Origin: Paenibacillus sp. FSL M7-0420
Lineage (GTDB): Bacteria > Bacillota > Bacilli > Paenibacillales > Paenibacillaceae
Assembly: GCF_038002345.1 (NCBI RefSeq)
Contig: NZ_JBBOCJ010000001.1
Coordinates: 1,178,001 to 1,242,000 of the forward strand
DNA length: 64,000 nt
Direction: 5' to 3'
The notes beneath the pieces were generated by a model. The model saw only the letters and a list, made by a program, of their open reading frames with translations. It searched no databases and had not been told where the DNA came from. Positions 43,750 to 54,256 of the stretch are shown in pieces. Both the position numbers and the translations under genes were made by a program. Numbering within the stretch: the stretch's first letter is position 1; each line of letters starts with the position of its first letter.

Positions 43750-45501
43750 ATGAGCGCGCAATTACCGGAAGAAGTGCGGTCGATAGAGCAGTTACGTGAG
43801 AAATGGAAGAATCCTGAGGTGGTATCGGGGTCTGAGATCCTGCTTCGCAGCCTGGTACTTGAAGGTGTAGATACGGTATTCGGATATCCGGGCGGGGCTG
43901 TACTTTATATCTATGATGCGCTTTATGGCTTCGAGGATTTCAAACACATTCTGACACGCCACGAGCAGGGAGCGATCCATGCGGCTGACGGGTATGCAAG
44001 AGCGAGCGGTAAGCCTGGCGTATGTATTGCGACTTCAGGTCCGGGAGCAACTAATCTGGTAACCGGAATTGCTACGGCCTTTATGGACTCCGTTCCGCTG
44101 GTGGTGATCACCGGGAACGTATTCTCCAGCCTGATCGGTACAGATGCTTTCCAGGAAGCAGATATTACCGGGATCACGATGCCGATTACGAAGCACAGCT
44201 ATCTGGTACGGGATGTTGAAGATCTGCCGCGTATTATTCATGAAGCCTTCCATATTGCGAATACGGGCCGTAAGGGTCCGGTACTGATTGATATTCCGAA
44301 GGATGTATCGGCGGCCAAGACCTTGTTCACGCCGGTTCAGCAGCAGGGAGTTAACCTTCGCGGCTACAATCCGCGCACGGTTCCTAACAAGCTTCAGCTG
44401 GATAAGCTGGTGAAGGCCATTGCTGTTGCAGAGCGTCCGATCATCATTGCAGGCGGCGGGGTTATCTACTCCGGAGCGCATGAGGCGATGTATGAATTCG
44501 TGAAGCGTACGGAGATTCCGATTACGACTACCCTGCTGGGTCTGGGATGTTATCCGAGCGGTGAAGATTTATGGATGGGCATGCCGGGAATGCACGGCAC
44601 CTATACGGCCAACAATGCCATTCAGCAATGCGATCTGCTGATTAACATCGGCGCCCGGTTCGACGACCGTGTAACCGGCAAGCTGGACGGCTTCGCTCCG
44701 AAAGCGAAGATCGTGCATATCGATATTGATCCGGCCGAGATCGGCAAGAATGTAGCAACCGATATCCCGATTGTGGGCGATGTGAAGACGGTTCTGGAAA
44801 TGCTGAACCCGGATGTGAAGCGTGCCTCCCAGGCTGATGCCTGGAGAACGCAGATTGCCCAGTGGAAGCTGGACCAGCCCTACCGCTATAAGGATTCGGA
44901 GACAGAGTTGAAGCCGCAATGGGTCATCCAGATGATCAATGACACCACTAACGGCGAAGCTATTGTAACTACGGATGTAGGTCAGCACCAGATGTGGGCT
45001 GCACAATATTACAAGTTCAATCATCCGCGCTCCTGGATTACTTCAGGCGGCCTTGGAACAATGGGCTTCGGCTTCCCTTCGGCAATCGGGGCACAGATGG
45101 CCCATCCGCAGCGGCTGGTTGTCTCCATTAATGGTGACGGCGGGATGCAGATGTGCTCCCAGGAGCTGGCGATCTGTGCGATTCATAATATCCCGGTCAA
45201 AATTGTGGTTATTAACAATCAGGTGCTCGGAATGGTCCGCCAGTGGCAGAACCTGATCTATGAGAAGCGTTACAGCTATACCGATCTGGCGGGAAGTCCG
45301 GATTTTGTAAAGCTGGCTGAAGCTTACGGGGTGAAGGGCCTGCGTGCCACCAACAAGGAAGAAGCCGGCGCTGCCTGGAAAGAAGCTATGGAAACACCTG
45401 GACCCGTCCTGGTAGAATTCGTTGTTCCAAAGGATGAGAATGTCTATCCGATGGTAACTCAAGGCTCTACCATTGATCAAATGCTGATGGGGGATGAATA
45501 A
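43750..45501 (+). CDS. ilvB: Acetolactate synthase, large subunit
   Basis: A 583-residue ThDP enzyme that condenses two pyruvates, or pyruvate and 2-oxobutyrate, in the first common step of branched-chain amino acid synthesis. Segments include [34 protein letters not shown] (catalytic Glu), [14 protein letters not shown] and the ThDP-binding [21 protein letters not shown] is eight bases before ATG 43750. It is the first gene after the T-box. Confidence 0.96.
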   Translation: MSAQLPEEVRSIEQLREKWKNPEVVSGSEILLRSLVLEGVDTVFGYPGGAVLYIYDALYGFEDFKHILTRHEQGAIHAADGYARASGKPGVCIATSGPGATNLVTGIATAFMDSVPLVVITGNVFSSLIGTDAFQEADITGITMPITKHSYLVRDVEDLPRIIHEAFHIANTGRKGPVLIDIPKDVSAAKTLFTPVQQQGVNLRGYNPRTVPNKLQLDKLVKAIAVAERPIIIAGGGVIYSGAHEAMYEFVKRTEIPITTTLLGLGCYPSGEDLWMGMPGMHGTYTANNAIQQCDLLINIGARFDDRVTGKLDGFAPKAKIVHIDIDPAEIGKNVATDIPIVGDVKTVLEMLNPDVKRASQADAWRTQIAQWKLDQPYRYKDSETELKPQWVIQMINDTTNGEAIVTTDVGQHQMWAAQYYKFNHPRSWITSGGLGTMGFGFPSAIGAQMAHPQRLVVSINGDGGMQMCSQELAICAIHNIPVKIVVINNQVLGMVRQWQNLIYEKRYSYTDLAGSPDFVKLAEAYGVKGLRATNKEEAGAAWKEAMETPGPVLVEFVVPKDENVYPMVTQGSTIDQMLMGDE

Positions 45502-45506
45502 CAGTG

Positions 45507-45986
45507 ATGAGACATACGATTGCTGTGCTTGTAAATGACCAGCCTGGGGTGCTGCAGCGGGTATCCGGATTATTCGGCCGCCGCGGCTTCAATATTGAGA
45601 GTATTACGGTAGGACAATCCGAAGAGGTCGGATTGTCCCGGATGGTAATTGTAACACTGGGTGACCAGCATACCCTGGAGCAGATTGAGAAGCAGCTGTA
45701 CAAGCTGATCGATGTAATCAAGGTGGTTGATCTGGGCGCAAAACCAATGGTGGCCCGGGAGCTGGCGCTGATTAAGGTGAAGGCAGAGCCGTCAGAACGG
45801 CCGGAGATTATGGGTGTAGTCGAAACCTTCCGTGCTTCTGTAGTAGATATTGGTTCAACCAGCCTGCTTGTACAGGTCGTTGGGGATACTACCAAGATTG
45901 ATGCCATGATCGAGCTGCTGAAGCCATATGGCATCAAGGAGCTGTCTCGAACCGGCGTAACAGCAATGATTCGCGGGAATGCCTGA
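45507..45986 (+). CDS. ilvN: Acetolactate synthase, small regulatory subunit
   Basis: A 159-residue ACT-domain subunit (MRHTIAVLVNDQPGVLQRVSGLFGRRGFNIESI) that activates IlvB and confers valine feedback control. The C-terminal ALS_ss domain ends GIKELSRTGVTAMIRGN. A GTG at 45504 is an alternative start one codon earlier. The symbol in B. subtilis is ilvH. Confidence 0.95.
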   Translation: MRHTIAVLVNDQPGVLQRVSGLFGRRGFNIESITVGQSEEVGLSRMVIVTLGDQHTLEQIEKQLYKLIDVIKVVDLGAKPMVARELALIKVKAEPSERPEIMGVVETFRASVVDIGSTSLLVQVVGDTTKIDAMIELLKPYGIKELSRTGVTAMIRGNA

Positions 45987-46079
45987 TCGTCACATTTTAC
46001 AGCTTTAACGAATTGCTGCTTGCGTGCATTAATTTATTAAGATTAGCTTAGAGTTGCCCGCGAAAGAGCGGGGGCTTGA

Positions 46080-47165
<1,086 letters not shown>

Positions 47166-47202
47166 GTCATATACTTACAATTACAATGAACCATAGGTGA
47201 TT

Positions 47203-47239
47203 CTCAGATGCGGCCGTAATTTTGCGGGCCGCATTTGAG
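47203..47239 (+). other. Strong intercistronic hairpin between ilvC and leuA
   Basis: CTCAGATGCGGCC (47203-47215) pairs with GGCCGCATTTGAG (47227-47239), 13 bp with one G-U pair. No T-run follows, so it is more likely an mRNA processing or stability element than a terminator. Confidence 0.6.
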
Positions 47240-47271
47240 GGTTTATGGACAATCTTCAGGAGGTGCTCAGC

Positions 47272-48813
47272 ATGCGGAAAATTCATGTGTTCGACACGAC
47301 ACTGCGTGACGGAGAGCAGTCGCCGGGTGTGAACCTCAATACACGTGAGAAGGTAGAAATCGCTTACCAGCTGGAGAAGCTGGGAATTGACCGGATGGAG
47401 GCAGGCTTTCCAGCCGCTTCGCCGGGAGATCTGGCTGCGGTGAACGCAGTGGCCAGAGCGGTCAAGAACGTCACCGTAATCGGTCTGTCCCGTTCCAGAG
47501 AGAGCGATATTGATGCGGTCAAGGAAGCGCTGCAGGGAGCACAGGACCCATGCATTCATATTTTCCTGGCTACATCGCCGATACACCGTCAGCATAAGCT
47601 GCGCATGGAGAAGTCACAGGTGCTGGAAACGGCACAATCGGCGATCCGCTATGCCAAGAAGTATTTTCCCAAGCTGGAATTCTCCCTGGAGGACGCCGGC
47701 CGTACCGAGCGTGATTTCATGGCTGAAATGGTATCCATGGCGATCCGTGAGGGTGCGAATGTGGTAAATATTCCAGATACGGTCGGTTACCTGAATCCGG
47801 CGGAATACGGTGCCATCTTCAAATTCCTGAAGGATACGGTGCCGGATATCGAGCGGGTACAGCTTAGCGCCCATTGTCATAATGATCTGGGGATGGCTAC
47901 TGCCAATACGCTGGCTGCCATTCAGAATGGCGCAGACCAGATTGAGGGTACGATCAACGGGATCGGGGAGCGTGCCGGTAATACAGCGATTGAAGAGGTG
48001 GCTCTGGCGCTTGAGACCCGCAGTGAGTATTTCGGCGCCAAGACCTCCCTGGTCCTATCCGAAATCTCCCGTACCAGCCGTCTCGTCAGCAAGCTGACAG
48101 GGATGGTTGTGCCGGGGAACAAGGCGATTGTCGGCGCAAATGCCTTCGCCCATGAATCCGGGATTCATCAGGATGGCATGCTGAAGGAGAAGACGACCTA
48201 CGAGATTATGACACCGGAAACCATCGGCCTCAAAGAAAGCAAGCTGGTGCTCGGCAAGCATTCGGGCCGTCACGCTTTCCGCGATAAGCTGAGTGATCTG
48301 GGCTATGACATTTCTGAGGAAGAGGTCAATGCGGCTTTTGCCAAGTTCAAGGATCTCGCAGATAAGAAGAAGGAAGTCTCGGACGAGGATATCCTTGCGC
48401 TTCTGGAAGAGAAGCTGATCGATACGCCGGAGACCTTCAGCCTGCAGACAATTTATGTTACGTATGGCAATGAGGCTACTCCAACCGCCAAGGTGATTAT
48501 ACACGGTCAGGACCCGCAGCCGATTGTGGCGGTTGCCGAAGGCAACGGATCGGTAGACGCGATCTACAATGCCATTGACCAAGCTACAGGGGAAGAAGTC
48601 ACACTTGGCGATTATTCGATCAAAGCCGTCAGCAGAGGGAAGGATGCTCAGGGTGAGGTGCACGTCGTGCTCTCTCAAGGTGAGGTGGCTGCACAGGGCC
48701 GCGGACTTAGCACCGATATTCTGGAAGCGAGTGCCAGAGCCTACCTGGATGCACTGAACAAGCTGATTGAGAAGCGCAAGACCTACACCAAGCGGGAGCA
48801 TGCCAATCTCTAA
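47272..48813 (+). CDS. leuA: 2-isopropylmalate synthase
   Basis: A 513-residue enzyme for the first committed leucine step, acetyl-CoA plus 2-ketoisovalerate. The catalytic barrel begins VFDTTLRDGEQSPGVNL and includes SAHCHNDLGMATANTLAAI and NGIGERAGNTAIEEV. The C-terminal regulatory LeuA dimer domain provides leucine feedback inhibition. AGGAGGTG is six bases before ATG 47272. The operon ends here with a terminator. Confidence 0.96.
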   Translation: MRKIHVFDTTLRDGEQSPGVNLNTREKVEIAYQLEKLGIDRMEAGFPAASPGDLAAVNAVARAVKNVTVIGLSRSRESDIDAVKEALQGAQDPCIHIFLATSPIHRQHKLRMEKSQVLETAQSAIRYAKKYFPKLEFSLEDAGRTERDFMAEMVSMAIREGANVVNIPDTVGYLNPAEYGAIFKFLKDTVPDIERVQLSAHCHNDLGMATANTLAAIQNGADQIEGTINGIGERAGNTAIEEVALALETRSEYFGAKTSLVLSEISRTSRLVSKLTGMVVPGNKAIVGANAFAHESGIHQDGMLKEKTTYEIMTPETIGLKESKLVLGKHSGRHAFRDKLSDLGYDISEEEVNAAFAKFKDLADKKKEVSDEDILALLEEKLIDTPETFSLQTIYVTYGNEATPTAKVIIHGQDPQPIVAVAEGNGSVDAIYNAIDQATGEEVTLGDYSIKAVSRGKDAQGEVHVVLSQGEVAAQGRGLSTDILEASARAYLDALNKLIEKRKTYTKREHANL

Positions 48814-48827
48814 TTCAACTATTTAAA

Positions 48828-48878
48828 AGAAGCTTCACCGGACCAGTTCATTTTGTCCGGGGAGGCTTCTTTTTTTGT
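48828..48878 (+). terminator. Terminator of the ilvB-leuA operon
   Basis: AGAAGCTTCACCGGAC (48828-48843) pairs with GTCCGGGGAGGCTTCT (48855-48870) with two mismatched positions, followed by eight T. Confidence 0.88.
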
Positions 48879-48880
48879 TC

Positions 48881-49270
48881 AAAAATCTGTTGAAATTTTT
48901 TTGCGCTGAGCATTCGGGGGTAGAATCCAGCTGGGGAGGATTTGAAACAACCTTTTACATAAAAAGAATGAACAAGATGAGTCGGAAAAATGAAAAATAG
49001 TTCATAATTCAGGGCGGATTCCTCATTTTCAGCGTTTGAAACCACTTTTTTGTCGATAAAAATATTTTATTTTTAAGTTATCTATGATTTATCTCATAAT
49101 CTGTTCAGAAATTGTTCAGAGGCGGCAAGTAAAGTTACGGAAGTACAGTACAAGCGAAATCGAAGGCCCACATACATATTAGTGACAGGGGGACGATCGG
49201 GAAGAAGCAGGCTGGAACGAGTAATTGCGACGCTGGAGCAATCATTTTGCAGAAAGAGAGAGAGGTTATA
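48881..49270. other. AT-rich upstream region of the adhesin gene
   Basis: About 390 bp, noticeably richer in A and T than its surroundings. A direct repeat TGTTCAGA occurs twice about 11 bp apart near 49101 and could be a regulator site. I could not pick a reliable promoter. A ribosome binding site GAGAGAGG sits at its end. No gene is evident. Confidence 0.4.
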
Positions 49271-52200
49271 GTGATCATGAAGAAAAAGACGATAGGCGCC
49301 TGGTTGGTTGTTGTCATGCTGATTACACAGTTTGCCAACGGTTTCGGGTTCATGACGAAGGTTAAGGCGGATGGGACGGAGAATATCATTACCAGTGTTA
49401 CGATGGCTGTGTATGAGAATGGCACACAGGTCACGGATAGTGTGTATAAGCTTGATTCGGAGGTTAAAGTCGGGCTGACCTTCAAGCTTCCGGTAACGGA
49501 CCCTGAGACTGGAGCGCATGGCTACAAGGGTGGAGATACGTTCGTGTATCAGTTGCCTTCCCAGTTAGCCATCGATAAAAATTACTCGGGAAAATTGTTC
49601 TACGACGGAGTGGAGTCGGGCAGTATCGGAGACTACACAGTAGGTACAGATAACAAAGTGGTGCTTACATTCAATAGTGAAATCGAAGGCTTATTTGATG
49701 TAGGCGGTACTTTCAATGTGACGTCCAAACTTAGCTCTACCAAAGTCACAGGAACCACGACTCAGGAGCTGTTATTCCCGATCGCCGGGAACCTGAATAA
49801 TACGATTGTGATTAAAGTCCATCCTAAGGGCGGCACCAGCATTACCAAGGACGGAATTCCGCAGCCGCAAAAATACAATCCGTCCAGTATCCTCTGGACC
49901 GTTGATGTAAACACGGTGCAGGACGAAGTATACAAAGCGGTCGTTACGGACTCCATTCCGACAGGCCTGGAGCTTGACCCAAGTTCAATTAAGGTCTACA
50001 AGCTTGCCGTGGATGTTCAAGGGAATGCATCGCAGGGAGCTCAGATCGGTTTGGATCAATATGATGCTTCAGGCAGCACGGCAAGTAGCTTGAACGTGAA
50101 GTTTAATAATACGATTAAAGATGCGTACCGGGTGACATTCTCGACCAAGATTACAAATACATCGGCTAAAAATTTCACCAATACAGCTACACTTACGGGT
50201 GAAGGAATCGATAAGAGTTCTTCTAAGACGGTTGATATTGTGCGCGGAGCACCGTTGAAGAAAATTGCAACAGGAAACTTCGATCCCGTGACCGAAACAA
50301 TTCCTTGGGAAATTCAATTCAACTATAACGTACAAACCATTACATCCGCGAATGCGGTGTTGCTGGATTATTTTAACGACTCCCAGGTGTTGGTTGAAGA
50401 TTCAGTAGTGGTCTATAAGATCAAACTGGACCAGAATGGAAATGCTAGTGAAGACGGCACCCTAACTAAGGGAACGGATTATACAATTACTACTGCGACT
50501 TCGACCCCAGAAGGCAAGACCGGGTTCGAACTGAAATTTAATAATGATATCAACTCAGCTTACAAAATTGTCTATAAAACAAAGGTCAAAGACCGTGTAT
50601 ACGGTAATACAGAAACGATCCGTAATGATGTTACTTACAATGGTGAGACTAAAGGAGATCAACGGGATATTTTCCAGCAAATAGTTAAGAAAAATTTTGC
50701 CGATGTTGACTATTTGAATAAAACTGTAAAGTGGACCATTGAGGTAAACAAAGATGGTAGAGTGATGAACGATCTGGTGCTGAAGGATACCTTTGATAAT
50801 GGCGGGTTGAAATTAAGCGAGCCGATCAATATCACTTTGACACCAGCTATGAACAGCGCAGATTATACGATTACACCAAACGGTTCGAATTATGCCAAGG
50901 GTGACGGGTTCACCATCACATTCTCTAAGCCGATCAATAAGCCGTTTACGGTGACGTATACAACCAGTTTTGACTATTACAAATTGCAGAGTGGTGCGAC
51001 CAGCTTCAAGAACACCGCACAGCTTGATTGGAAGGATGCTAACGGCAAGGATCAAAGCATTAAGGGTGATGCAACCTTTGATCCGCGGTCTGAAGTCAAG
51101 AACAACGGTAATAAAACAGGTTCATACGATGTAAAGACCAAACAGCTTACTTGGACAGTAAGAGCCAACTATAATAAACGGGAGCTGGCTGCAGGAGCTA
51201 CGCTGGTGGATACGATTCCCGCAGGTCAGAAAGCAACTAGCGTTACTGCAGTAGTGTATAAATTTGATTATGCTGCGGATGGAATCCCTGTTAAAGGTGC
51301 TTTGATAGACGCTTCGAAATACGATTTGACTGTCACAGACAAGCAACTTACAGTGAAATTCAAAGAGCAGGTTGATTATGCCTTCCAGGTGGTCTTCAGT
51401 ACAGAGTTCATTGATGGTGATGTTAATAAAGGTACAGTTAAGAATACAGCCACCTTATATGACAAGGACAACGAACCGGTTTCTAAGCCTCTGGAAGCCA
51501 CAGTAACGATTCCTAAGGGTGGAGAATATGTCGCCAAAGGGTTTACACAGGATAACAATGATCAGACTCTTCTGAACTGGAAAGTGGTCATCAACGCCAA
51601 CCAGTCCGTTGTCAAAAACGTTAAACTGGTAGATGATCCTAGCTCGAATCAGGTGCTGCTGCCGGACAGCTTCCATCTCTTTGAAACGACTGTTGATCAG
51701 AATGGGAATGCAGGAACCCCGGGGAATGAACTGAAGAAGGATGTAGATTATACGCTTACTTTCAAAACCGGCACTGACGGTAAAGAAAGCTTCGAGCTTG
51801 TCTTCCTGAACCCGAACCCGATCAGCAAGCCGTACATTCTGGCTTATCAGACTGTCGTCACTGAAGCCGGAAATAATGTACAAGTGAAAAACGCTATATC
51901 GTTTAGCGGCGACGGTGTAAATCGGATTACAAAACCTATTACATCTGACAAGAGCATTCAAATTGTAGACACCTCCGGTACAGGTAGTGGTGTAAAAGGT
52001 TCGCTAATTGTAACCAAGACGAATCAGGCCGGCGATGAGAAGCTTAAAGGCGCTGAGTTCGCACTCTCACGGGTGATTGGAACTGAACTGAAGGAGACTC
52101 AAAAACAGACTTCTGCAGCAGACGGAACCCTGACTTTCACAAATCTTAAGGCTGGTAAATATGTACTAAAAGAAACTAAAGCTCCGGCAGGCTATTCGCT

Positions 52201-54100
52201 GGACAGCTCAGAGATTAAGGTGACAATCAATTCGTCTACGGCCGTACAGCTAACCGTCAAGAATGATTTCTTCGGTTCACTCAAGCTGACCAAGTTGGAT
52301 GTGAATGATTCCTCCAAGAAGCTGGAAGGCGCAGTATTCGAACTGTACGACTCCAAGAACGCACTGGTGGGAACGAAAACAACCGATGCGAATGGTGAGC
52401 TGAAATTCACTAAGCTTAAGGGCGGGGAGTATACCCTGAAGGAGAAAACCGCTCCTGCCGGTTATATCCTGGATACCAAAGTCATTAATGTTACCATTGA
52501 TCCATCACAAGAGAAAACTGTTACAGTAACTAACGCACTGATTCCTGCCGAAGTCTTCGGCTCGCTCAAGTTGACTAAGGTTGCGGAGCAGGATGCCAGC
52601 AAGAAGCTTAAAGACGCAGAGTTCGGACTGTATGATTCCGCCAAGAAGCTGGTGGCAAGCGGTAAAACAGACGCAGACGGCGTATTGGAATTCAAATCGC
52701 TGAAGCTCGGAACATACACACTGAAGGAGCTTGCTGCTCCGGCTGGTTATGTGCTGGATGCAACAGAGCACACCGTAACCATTGATTCAGGCGTACAAAA
52801 AGTACTTTTACCAATCACGAACAAACTGATTCCAGTCGAAGTCCTCGGTTCGCTCAAAGTGACGAAGGTTGCTGGTGAGGATACGAACAAGAAGCTGGAA
52901 GGTGCAGAGTTCGGACTGTATGATTCCGCTAAGAAATTAGTGGCAAGTGGTAAAACAGACACTAACGGCGTATTGGAATTCAAATCGCTGAAGCTGGGAA
53001 CATACACACTGAAGGAGCTTGCTGCTCCGGCTGGTTATGTGCTGGATGCAACAGAGCACACCGTAACCATTGATTCAGGCGTACAGAAGGTATTGGCCCC
53101 AATCACGAACAAACTGATTCCTGTTGAAATCCTCGGCTCACTCAAAGTAACGAAGGTTGCTGGGGAGGATACGAACAAAAAGCTTGCAGGAGCAGAGTTC
53201 GGACTGTATGATTCCGCCAAGAAATTGGTGGTAAGCGGAAAAACAGATGCAAATGGTGAACTGGTATTCACATCTCTGAAGCTGGGGAATTATATTCTGA
53301 AGGAAATTACAGCTCCGGAAGGTTATGTTCTGAGCACAACAGAGCATTCTGTAACGATTGATTCCGGCGTGCAAAAGGTGCTGTTACCAATTACTAACCA
53401 AAAAATAACGACACCGCCGACAGAACAACCAGCGACACCAACACCAACACCGACGCCAGTTACAGTACCAACATCAACACCAGTACCAACATCACCGCCG
53501 GTGTACTATACACCGACACCTGAACCATCAAGCATTCCTGGAGTTATCGGTACACCAACGCCGACACCATCGGTAACGCCAGCGCCAACGGGGACTCCGG
53601 CTGCTTCAAGTACGCCAGGAGTAACGGCAACACCACAGGTGACGCCAGCAGCAACACCGGCCCAGCCTGGAACGGTTAGCACTCCAACGCCGCAAGCCAC
53701 ACAGGTGACTACGATTGAAGAAGTGCCTATCGACGGCGAGATCCCGCTGGGAGGTATTCCTAGCATCGGCGAACAGCCGGCGCATGGTACGGTAACTATT
53801 ACACCGGATGGCAAATGGACGTATACTCCTGATCCAGGCTACACCGGCAAGGATAAATTCACGATTGTCATAACAGATGAAGACGGCAATGAGGAAGAGA
53901 TTACAATTGAAGTTGGCGTCGATGAAGTGCCTAAGGGCACGGTTACAGAACCAACTGACAAAGGCAACAACAGCGGACTTCCCGGCAAGCTTCCACAGAC
54001 CGGAGAAGAAAGTCCTCTCCCGCTGTATCTGACTGGCGGCGGATTGATTATTCTGGGAGCGGTACTGGCCAGAAGATTCAATGCCCGCAAGAAGATGTAG
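49271..54100 (+). CDS. Large LPXTG cell-wall adhesin with collagen-binding-like modules and SpaA/CnaB repeats
   Basis: About 1609 residues. A signal peptide covers roughly residues 1-40. Several collagen-binding-domain-like modules follow (about 40-900), each with a W-T-V/I-x-x-N start and a Y-x-x-x-Y/F-x-T end. Then come five SpaA/CnaB-like repeats (about 910-1380) with the Lys of GSLKVTK, Glu of TLKE and Asn of ITN placed as in self-forming isopeptide bonds. A Pro/Thr-rich wall-spanning stretch (1380-1478), one Ig-like module and the sorting signal LPQTGEE (from 1574), hydrophobic helix and RRFNARKK tail complete it. GTG 49271 fits the ribosome binding site best; ATG 49277 is the alternative. 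No sortase gene is nearby. Confidence 0.9.
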   Translation: MIMKKKTIGAWLVVVMLITQFANGFGFMTKVKADGTENIITSVTMAVYENGTQVTDSVYKLDSEVKVGLTFKLPVTDPETGAHGYKGGDTFVYQLPSQLAIDKNYSGKLFYDGVESGSIGDYTVGTDNKVVLTFNSEIEGLFDVGGTFNVTSKLSSTKVTGTTTQELLFPIAGNLNNTIVIKVHPKGGTSITKDGIPQPQKYNPSSILWTVDVNTVQDEVYKAVVTDSIPTGLELDPSSIKVYKLAVDVQGNASQGAQIGLDQYDASGSTASSLNVKFNNTIKDAYRVTFSTKITNTSAKNFTNTATLTGEGIDKSSSKTVDIVRGAPLKKIATGNFDPVTETIPWEIQFNYNVQTITSANAVLLDYFNDSQVLVEDSVVVYKIKLDQNGNASEDGTLTKGTDYTITTATSTPEGKTGFELKFNNDINSAYKIVYKTKVKDRVYGNTETIRNDVTYNGETKGDQRDIFQQIVKKNFADVDYLNKTVKWTIEVNKDGRVMNDLVLKDTFDNGGLKLSEPINITLTPAMNSADYTITPNGSNYAKGDGFTITFSKPINKPFTVTYTTSFDYYKLQSGATSFKNTAQLDWKDANGKDQSIKGDATFDPRSEVKNNGNKTGSYDVKTKQLTWTVRANYNKRELAAGATLVDTIPAGQKATSVTAVVYKFDYAADGIPVKGALIDASKYDLTVTDKQLTVKFKEQVDYAFQVVFSTEFIDGDVNKGTVKNTATLYDKDNEPVSKPLEATVTIPKGGEYVAKGFTQDNNDQTLLNWKVVINANQSVVKNVKLVDDPSSNQVLLPDSFHLFETTVDQNGNAGTPGNELKKDVDYTLTFKTGTDGKESFELVFLNPNPISKPYILAYQTVVTEAGNNVQVKNAISFSGDGVNRITKPITSDKSIQIVDTSGTGSGVKGSLIVTKTNQAGDEKLKGAEFALSRVIGTELKETQKQTSAADGTLTFTNLKAGKYVLKETKAPAGYSLDSSEIKVTINSSTAVQLTVKNDFFGSLKLTKLDVNDSSKKLEGAVFELYDSKNALVGTKTTDANGELKFTKLKGGEYTLKEKTAPAGYILDTKVINVTIDPSQEKTVTVTNALIPAEVFGSLKLTKVAEQDASKKLKDAEFGLYDSAKKLVASGKTDADGVLEFKSLKLGTYTLKELAAPAGYVLDATEHTVTIDSGVQKVLLPITNKLIPVEVLGSLKVTKVAGEDTNKKLEGAEFGLYDSAKKLVASGKTDTNGVLEFKSLKLGTYTLKELAAPAGYVLDATEHTVTIDSGVQKVLAPITNKLIPVEILGSLKVTKVAGEDTNKKLAGAEFGLYDSAKKLVVSGKTDANGELVFTSLKLGNYILKEITAPEGYVLSTTEHSVTIDSGVQKVLLPITNQKITTPPTEQPATPTPTPTPVTVPTSTPVPTSPPVYYTPTPEPSSIPGVIGTPTPTPSVTPAPTGTPAASSTPGVTATPQVTPAATPAQPGTVSTPTPQATQVTTIEEVPIDGEIPLGGIPSIGEQPAHGTVTITPDGKWTYTPDPGYTGKDKFTIVITDEDGNEEEITIEVGVDEVPKGTVTEPTDKGNNSGLPGKLPQTGEESPLPLYLTGGGLIILGAVLARRFNARKKM
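51998..53405 (+). repeat. Five in-frame tandem repeats (276-288 bp) in the adhesin gene
   Basis: Unit starts (the Gly-Ser codons) lie at 51998, 52274, 52559, 52847 and 53135. Units three and four are nearly identical in DNA, and units one and two are more diverged, suggesting recent duplication at the C-terminal side. Confidence 0.88.
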
Positions 54101-54148
54101 GAAAGTACAACTCATCAAGCATTAACAAGCTAATATGGCAGTATACAG

Positions 54149-54185
54149 AAAGACACCCGCAGCCTGCTGCGGGTGTCTTTCCTTT
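54149..54185 (+). terminator. Terminator of the adhesin gene
   Basis: AAAGACACCCGCA pairs with TGCGGGTGTCTTT (54168-54180), followed by CCTTTT. Confidence 0.85.
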
Positions 54186-54256
54186 TAGAAATATAAAGGC
54201 GCTGAAATAAAACCGTCCTTACAAAGGACAGCATAGTCGTTTCTATTGACGAAGGA

